The translations under genes were made by a program, and so were the position numbers. A DNA stretch of 31,291 nucleotides from Nemertoderma westbladi. Lineage: Eukaryota > Xenacoelomorpha > Nemertodermatida > Nemertodermatidae. Below the pieces are notes generated by a model. That model saw only the letters and a list, made by a program, of their open reading frames with translations, had not been told where the DNA came from and did no database searches. Every line of letters begins with the position of its first letter. Position 1 is the first letter of the stretch. Location: positions 1-31,291 of the forward strand of contig JAUCBJ010008971.1 of NCBI GenBank assembly GCA_032718475.1, written 5' to 3'. Of the stretch, positions 25,466-31,291 are shown one piece after another.

Positions 25466-26127
25466 ATGGCCGACGATGGTGAATATATACAATGGTGAAT
25501 ATACTGTAGTAGAGAGAGTTCTTTTGTTAGAATTTTTTGAAAGAAATTGTTAGTTCCATTCACCAGGCTGGTATTTCTAATGCCAGCAATACATGACAAA
25601 AATGTTATTTATTATATTATCTGTATCTCACTTTAGACTCCCATCCATATGGTTAAGTCAATATTGGCTATGACATTCTTGATTATAAAACACGGCATCG
25701 ACTGTAGTAGTACTTTATAGCCAAACAGCAAAGTTGTAACATAAATATGTGTTTGTATTGCAGTCTTTTTCAATAGGCCTATTTCGTTTTAGTATTCACA
25801 TGCCTATTACATGTCTGTTAGTGCTGAGTGAAAAGAATCACAACGGAACTTGTAACTTGTAATCTAAATGTAAGTTTACTAACTTCAGTGAAAGTGATGT
25901 TTAAATTGAAAACACTAGGAAACAATATCACAGATTTTTAAAAAAAAATTTTCACATTTTTTTCAAAATATGTTTTGTAGGCCTAGGTATGTTTCTTTGC
26001 ATTGAACATATAAATATTGATAACATTATAAGTTTTGTCAGTCTGTCTTTCTGTCTGTCAAAAATATAAGTAAGTTTACTCTCTGACTTAAATTTTCGTT
26101 ATGTTGGTATTTGTGGGTGGTGATTTG
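25466..26127. other. Host intergenic DNA, no gene seen
   Basis: AT-rich DNA with stops in all frames and several words such as aggcctatt and tactgtagtag. Nothing functional is recognised. Confidence 0.5.
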
Positions 26128-26900
26128 ATTTCCCATGTCAGTTTTTATGTTTTATGGATTCAAACTGTTTGTATGTGTGTCGGACTGTCTTACAGACAGA
26201 CATACAGGCGGCCAAACTTTCAGTCTAGATCACGTTAAACATAAAAACTGAAATCTGAAATGGATTTTCGATCAGAAGAATCTCAGTCAGCTAATATGCT
26301 TCTTTATTTTTATTATAGGAAGGGATCTAGGGGTCTTAACCTCGAATGATAAGTTTATTTTACCGAAAATAACTTATCTTTTATTGGTGCAATTGTAGGA
26401 CTAATCCCATCACATGCGTACTTTTTAACCGGGTAGTGTACAAATTTAGGAATCGCGTAATTTTTATTGAAATTAATATCTCATATCTCTCCAAACCACG
26501 TCGCGTTTCGACCTTACTGGGTCTCATCAGCGTGGTGTCGGATTCGAACCTGGGACCTCGAGGTGGAAGCCGAGACAACAACCACTAGGACACAGGTTCT
26601 TGAGATATGGAGTATTAATAATAATAAATTATAAATAAATAATATATAAATTAAATAAATATTAAATCAATAAATTATATAATAATAAATATATAACAAC
26701 AAACACCTCGAAAAATACAGCTTGCCAACACATTTGTTACTATCATTATTTTTGACATACAAACAGACACACATACAGTCTAGATCTCTTCAAGCATGAA
26801 AACTGACATCGGAAATAAAAATTTCCGACCAGAAATACCCCACAAAAAATTTTCAGTTAGCTATGTAGAATACTTCTATATTTTTGACAGACATACAGAC
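26128..26900. repeat. Dispersed repeat copies around a SINE-like unit
   Basis: Words acagacagacatacag, cagtctagatc and cataaaaactgaaat occur near 26190-26260 and again in diverged form near 26755-26820. An inverted version (atgtcagtttttatgtt) lies at about 26137-26153. These look like remnants of one dispersed repeat family in both orientations. Confidence 0.55.
26472..26619 (-). mobile_element. tRNA-derived SINE-like unit
   Basis: On the minus strand the RNA polymerase III boxes of a tRNA gene are visible: an A-box-like tcctagtgg (26582-26590) and a B box ggttcgaatcc (26540-26550), with cggcttccacc between them. This resembles a Glu- or Gly-type tRNA head. It is followed by gatgagacccagtaaggtcg (26509-26528), which resembles the conserved central parts of some metazoan SINEs. 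The unit is bounded by an imperfect inverted repeat (26472-26489 and 26602-26619). It is not a functional tRNA because the acceptor stem does not pair. Confidence 0.7.
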
Positions 26901-26976
26901 AGATGAACAGAGAGAGTTAAGATTTACTTCGATTTAAAAACATAGTTTTCGAGCATTTAAAATCAATATTTCAAAT

Positions 26977-27040
26977 CACCATTTTAATATTTTCCTTTTA
27001 TTAATATTCACCATTTTAATATTTTCCTTTTATTAATATT
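26977..27040. repeat. Two exact 32-bp tandem copies
   Basis: The unit starting caccattttaatattttcc is repeated head to tail, 26977-27008 and 27009-27040. It looks like a recent duplication in AT-rich non-coding DNA. Confidence 0.9.
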
Positions 27041-27414
27041 AACTATTTCTTTCGTAACTTATGAACTGTCGTAATTACTGTGGGTGGGTGCATTTGAAAA
27101 CTAATTAAAATGCGCTTCTGATGCAATACATACAGTAACTCATAAATGCATTTATCTAGGAATTGTCTGGTTTCTATATGCACTGACATATTATATTCTG
27201 GAACATAACTCATCTGACAAAGATTTAGTGGTTGGTAGTAGCTACGGTAGTATTTTTGCATCACAGTAGCTAGCGTTTTAAACAACAGCACCACTATAGT
27301 ACAGTATGTGTACACATCAACGAGTTGTTGCTACTACATATACCTAGTTTTCGCTGCTTTTTATTTTAGAAATATTCTACGTTGTGTTAGCTATTGTTAG
27401 GTAAAAAAATGATG
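27041..27414. other. Host intergenic DNA, no gene seen
   Basis: AT-rich DNA with only short chance frames. No recognised signal. Confidence 0.45.
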
Positions 27415-28000
27415 TTCTAGAACAAATATTTTTTGTTCTTACTTCTAGAAAATTTTTCTTCTAGAACTTTTTTAGAATATATTTTTTATTTGCTATACAT
27501 TGTTTCATTATTTATAACCATTAATAGCTACCAATTTCCATGCTAGCTATCGATTTTACAAGTAAGCTGTTATTTTTTGAAAATGCAATTTTTTTCAAAT
27601 TTATACATTCCTTTATACTATATTTCCATTTCCTATTTACACTCAAACTACAAACTCAAACTACTATAGAATTATTCGAGAAATTTTGTTATAGTTGTTA
27701 TGGTTACAGTTCAAATAAATATTATCAATGTGATAATAATCTAACTCGTATATGATTTTGTTAGTTCAATAAAGTAGGCCCTATGTACATATACTGTATG
27801 GTGTTTTTTTAGACCTCCAACGAACTTCGGCTAGGTGGGGTTCTGAAGAAGCTTCTCCGTTATCCCTTTCTGTCTTCGCGTGATCTTGCCATCAGACCAG
27901 ATTATAAATAATTAATAAATATATGACATAATAAATACGTTTATATAAAATCGTCAAATTAAAAAAAAATGTTCTAGAACAAAAATTATTTGTTCTAGAA
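27415..28000. repeat. 586-bp unit bounded by 25-bp inverted repeats made of TTCTAGAA motifs
   Basis: The first 25 bases (27415-27439, starting ttctagaacaaata) match the reverse complement of 27976-28000 with one mismatch. TTCTAGAA itself occurs five times (27415, 27443, 27459, 27972, 27993). The unit may be a non-autonomous DNA transposon. Alternatively the palindromes could serve as heat-shock-element-like sites upstream of the ceramide synthase start. No clear target duplication is seen. Confidence 0.55.
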
Positions 28001-28237
28001 TATGAATGAAAAATGCTTGATTTTCGTGCTTTTCGTGAACATTTATTTGCATACTGTAATCTTCAAATTGGTAATTCCAATTGTTTAGCTTTTTTTCAAT
28101 AAAGAATTACGCTAAATATCGTAAAATTGTAATTACTGTAGTAATTCTTGTTTATTTCATTACTATTAAAATGCAAATTTTTTACATATTGGGCTAGAAA
28201 TTATTTATTAACGATTATATTACCGAGTGAGGAAACC

Positions 28238-28813
28238 ATGGCTACACATTTACAATATGACAACGGTTTCTGGGATCCACGCGTCTGGTTGCCAAGGAAC
28301 CACACTTGGTCTGACCTGAAGAATATCCCCGGGTTAACGAGTTATGCTGAAGTCGGCGACCTTATTTACTGTCTCGTGACCGGCTTCATTCTCCTCACCA
28401 TACGGCACATCGTCCAGCATTATCTCGCCAACACTATTGCCACCAAATATTTCCAAATAAAACCCAAACAAATAAATTCAAAATCGATCCATCCGTTATT
28501 GGAGCAAGTCTATAAGGATAAATCATCGCCACCAGATAAAGTTATAGAAGAACTTGCTAAGAAATTGGATTGTGAACCGCCTAAAATACGTAGATGGTTC
28601 TCCAGAAGACATCGACATGATCAGCCCGGAGTTCTGGATAAGTTTAACACGTATTTTTGGAAGACTGGTTACCACACTTTTATGTTCTGGTGGGGCGTCT
28701 ACTTGGTTTACCAAGAAGGGGTATTCCCAAACACCTTAAAGTGCTGGGAACCCTATCCTAATAGTATTTCTAAGGGTCTCTTCTGGTTCTATATGACACA
28801 ATTAGGATACTAT
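28238..28813 (+). CDS. CerS: Ceramide synthase, first coding exon (partial gene)
   Basis: ATG at 28238 in a good context (aaaccATGg). The longer frame from 28148 adds a weak N-terminus. The exon encodes 192 codons. N-terminal F-W-D-P-R-V-W-L-P fits the lumenal start of CerS proteins, with N-H-T as a glycosylation site. A membrane segment spans about residues 41-65. A homeobox-like domain lies at about 76-130, ending W-F-S-R-R-H-R. The TLC domain begins with F-W-K-T-G-Y-H-T-F-M-F. CerS enzymes N-acylate sphingoid bases in the ER. Similarity ends at G-Y-Y (28813), followed by gtgaag, a possible donor. A second candidate donor, gttagt, begins at 28820. The catalytic His-His exon is not in the window. 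Confidence 0.88.
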
Positions 28814-29309
28814 GTGAAGGTTAGTAGTAGAAGATTTATCCAGTTTGCGTTGAAATATGGGTGGGGGGTGAACACAGAATAGTAGTTAATTACTTTGAAA
28901 AAATTTTCTAATTATACTGAACAATCTTAAACTAACATATTATGTTTTCACATTAAAATTAAATTATTGAATGCTCATCCTAATATTTGAACTAACTGTA
29001 GGCCTAATGTTAAAACCAAACACCAACCTCTCATGAGTTAATCTACCCCTCCTGTGCGATCTCTATAATCCCCCAGCCACCACCCTTTCCTCTCCTCACT
29101 TCAATGCAACAGTACTGTATCAGGTTTTGTTGACATACTGTAATATACGAGTCTGAAGTGTAAAACGTCATAGACAACGGGTATATGATAAGTTTATTTC
29201 TTATCAGGAATATCTTTCCTCTGACTGCAGCAATATTTATAACCACGCCTCCCATCAGTAGACATTCTGTTTAGAACTATCCAATTACTGTACAACTTGC
29301 CCTGGAATA
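28814..29309 (+). other. Start of the ceramide synthase intron
   Basis: After the donor site the frame runs into a stop at 28880 and no TLC-like exon follows within the window. The stretch to 29309 is AT-rich without recognised features. Confidence 0.6.
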
Positions 29310-29502
29310 CAGTCGGGGTCTCAAAGTGCATCTGTTCTTTGAGATTTTCTCAAAGAACTAAAAGTGTCTCAAATTTCTAAAAGTGGTCCAAGAAAATGAC
29401 AAAGTGTCCTCAAAGATTTCAAAGTAGTACTGTCAGTCATTTCATACAGTCCTGCCTGAAGCTGGCTATGGTATGGGGTATATTGACTTTGACTATAGGG
29501 TA

Positions 29503-29876
29503 AAATATAAGTAATAAAAACCTCTATGAAACAATAAAGATGCCTCCAAAAAATACTGCAGTAATAAATATTTGTTACTGAAAGTAAGAATTAAACTTAC
29601 TGCAGTAATAAAAAATTGTCTTTTTCTGCAGTAACAAATAATTTGTTACTGCAGTAGAAATTTTTATTCAATTATTTATTAATATTGATTACTGCAGTAT
29701 AAATTTTTATTCAATTATTTATAAATTTATAAATTTATTAATATTGATTATTGCAGTAATAAATATGTGTTACTGCAGTAATTGTTATCTGTTACTGCAG
29801 TAACTAATATTTAATACAGCAGTATTTTTTGTAGGTATTTTTATTGTTTCATAGAGGATTTTATTAATTTATATTT
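29503..29876. mobile_element. Nested MITE with long imperfect TIRs and TTACTGCAGTAA palindromes
   Basis: About 374 bp. The ends (29503 onward: aaatataa, then cctctatgaaacaataaa at 29521) match the reverse complement of the right end up to 29876 over about 60-65 bp with few mismatches. The interior has about nine CTGCAGTAA-type units, most of them parts of the palindrome ttactgcagtaa. It lies inside the 1979-bp element, so it inserted later or was carried along. Confidence 0.85.
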
Positions 29877-31242
29877 GGACTCTTTAGAGACGCCATAATT
29901 GCGGGCTATCGGAATGTGTTGGTATTTGTGTCATAGACAGTTTGTCTGTTGCCCTATCTATATTAATGTATAGTGCTAAAACTGTACTGTTTAAATTTGT
30001 TTAGCCCACGTGAACGCCGAATACCTTTACCAATGCATTTCAATGGTCAACCAGCCATACTTTGCCGCACTGTAAATTGTGTTATACAAAGTAAAGAATA
30101 ACGATAGAGGCAGGAATAAAGATAAATGATTCAAGCGCACTAATTGGCTGTTCCCATAGATGTTTTAGGCATTGTTGGTGCGCAATGCATATGGTCAGAG
30201 CGACCGCCCAGTCTGCCAAAATCTATTATGTAATCAAATGGTACCACAAGCCAAGCAAAGCATGTGACAGTTCTTTCCGACTCTGCACCTGTTTGTTTGA
30301 AGGTCGCCGTCCGTGGGTCGCTACTCACTAGCTGTGATTGATAGTTTAAACTGGGTGCCGCTTTGCCAGAAGGCGGTACACATCAATTGAATATGAGGCA
30401 AACATTTAAAATATGCTCAAATATAAACGCCAGCGGCAGGGGATATTTTAATATCTCTATTAAGCTAAAACAACACAAGATTGTAGCCGTTCTATCGTAC
30501 TTGAAAGTCGAAAGCCTTTCTTAGTTTTTAAGAAGGAATTCTCGCGCTCTCGTCAACATAGTTATCATATTAATTAAACAGTTAAGGTAGTACGGTTTGA
30601 CCTGAGGTGACTAATGAAATGAATAACAAATGTTATTACAAGCTTTCTCCCAACAGGGCTTCTTTAGGTCATTATAATGAAACTGCGTATACACAGAGAT
30701 ACTACAGTGCAGTTTCTCTTATATTAATTGTTAATCTGATATTGTATTATGTTATTAAAATAATCAATCTTGTCAAGCATTAATCTTGTTTCACTAATTA
30801 TGTTTCATGTATTATTTGAATGAATGTTTTTTAGAAAGACTTTAGGGTGCCGTAAATTCAATTTGTACTTGCGACCGAAAACCCATCCCGTAATGACCTC
30901 AGGAACCTCAATTTGATAAATTAATGGGAATATAGCTTCTATGCAACAACTGGCCAGCACACAAGTATCACTTTGTTGCCCGCATAATATTGTTCCCCGA
31001 GAATGCCTCTGCCTCTCAGTTAACTTACCACGAGCTGTCAATCAGGAATACCTCGGAGTTTATTTTCTCAAAGAATTAAAAGTGCCGCAAACTACCTCAA
31101 AGTGACATTTCTCAAAGAATTCAAAGAATTCAAAGTGCCTAAAAGCAGGAAATCACTTTGAGATTCCCAACTAAAAGTGTCTACAAGAATTCAAAGCGGC
31201 CGTTGGGAGTAATGTAATGACTTTTAGACACTTTTAGAAAAA
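29877..31242. other. Interior of the TIR element, no gene seen
   Basis: Only short chance frames occur. The centre (30110-30360) is somewhat more GC-rich than the flanks but gives no recognisable protein. The last 180 bases carry repeated tcaaagaattcaaag words. Confidence 0.55.
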
Positions 31243-31291
31243 CTTTGAGAAAATCTCAAAGAACAGATGCACTTTGAGACCCCGACTGTAT

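Larger units (their letters stand above)
29310..31288. mobile_element. Non-autonomous TIR transposon, 1979 bp, with TA target duplication
   Basis: The first 46 bases (29310-29355, starting cagtcggggtctcaaagtg) are exactly the reverse complement of the last 46 (31243-31288). TA flanks both ends (29308-29309 and 31289-31290). TA duplication and a CAGT start fit Tc1/mariner-type elements. Subterminal regions on both sides are crowded with tcaaag and aaaagtg words (29350-29430 and 31065-31240). No transposase frame is present inside, so it must have been moved by a related enzyme. Confidence 0.9.

Noticed and set aside
26472-26619. A functional tRNA gene
   Set aside because: The A and B boxes are present, but the acceptor ends do not pair and a SINE-like body follows, so it is a derived repeat.
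27540-27755. Small Phe-rich frame of 71 codons
   Set aside because: Low-complexity AT-rich translation inside a repeat unit with no family-like pattern.
1-31291. CRISPR array or bacterial operon
   Set aside because: Repeats present are transposon ends, microsatellites or two-copy duplications, and none shows regular spacer structure. The gene families are eukaryotic transposon, virus-like or animal genes.

Overview
The window is nuclear DNA of an animal, most likely a marine invertebrate. It is AT-rich, its genes are intron-bearing or transposon-borne, and the right side holds the 5' part of a ceramide synthase gene of the animal type (homeobox-like plus TLC domains). No bacterial operon, rRNA, intact tRNA or CRISPR array is present. 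Short motifs such as taggcctat recur, but I cannot name the species.

Layout. (1) 1-1363: the tail of a plus-strand reading frame (2-256), then about 1.1 kb of non-coding DNA with a degenerate two-copy repeat. (2) 1364-17104: a Maverick/Polinton (adintovirus-like) endogenous virus-like element with all visible genes on the minus strand. Upstream to downstream these are an unknown acidic protein, a RING protein, the A32/FtsK-type packaging ATPase, a small hydrophobic virion-like protein, a 56-codon basic protein, the retrovirus-type integrase, a penton-like minor capsid protein (now split), a second penton-like paralogue (frameshifted near its C-terminus), a basic GG-motif protein, the hexon-like major capsid protein, an adenain-like protease, and a possible RNase H-fold protein. 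Genes are packed with 1-2 base gaps or one-base overlaps. No protein-primed DNA polymerase B is visible and no terminal inverted repeat of the element could be paired, so the element is incomplete or runs off the left edge.

(3) Two later insertions sit inside the Polinton. A 6.4-kb Gypsy-type LTR retrotransposon (5602-12007, plus strand, 270-bp LTRs that look identical, TSD cgta) cuts the first penton gene. A 5'-truncated non-LTR retrotransposon tail (12683-13400, minus strand, 19-bp TSD) landed at the integrase stop codon without changing its protein.

(4) 17854-about 25465: degraded BEL/Pao-type retrotransposon DNA on the plus strand. A broken pol (protease, RT, RNase H remnant, integrase, DUF5641-like tail) runs to 21559, followed by a short-repeat-rich spacer, a separate reading frame with three CCHC zinc knuckles (23311-24096), and a polypurine tract plus LTR-like sequence from 24884.

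(5) 25466-31291: host DNA. It contains a tRNA-derived SINE-like unit, several dispersed and inverted repeats, the first coding exon of a ceramide synthase (28238-28813), and downstream in its intron a 1979-bp TIR element (29310-31288, 46-bp perfect TIRs, TA target site) that itself carries a nested MITE.

Working picture: a virus-like element with a near-complete capsid, maturation, packaging and integration module was captured in the genome and later disrupted by at least two retrotransposons. The capsid, protease, ATPase and integrase frames are otherwise largely open, so decay looks recent or the frames have been maintained. The most unusual points are the tandem pair of penton-like genes, the RING and unknown genes at the promoter-proximal end, and the zinc-knuckle frame placed downstream of a BEL/Pao pol.
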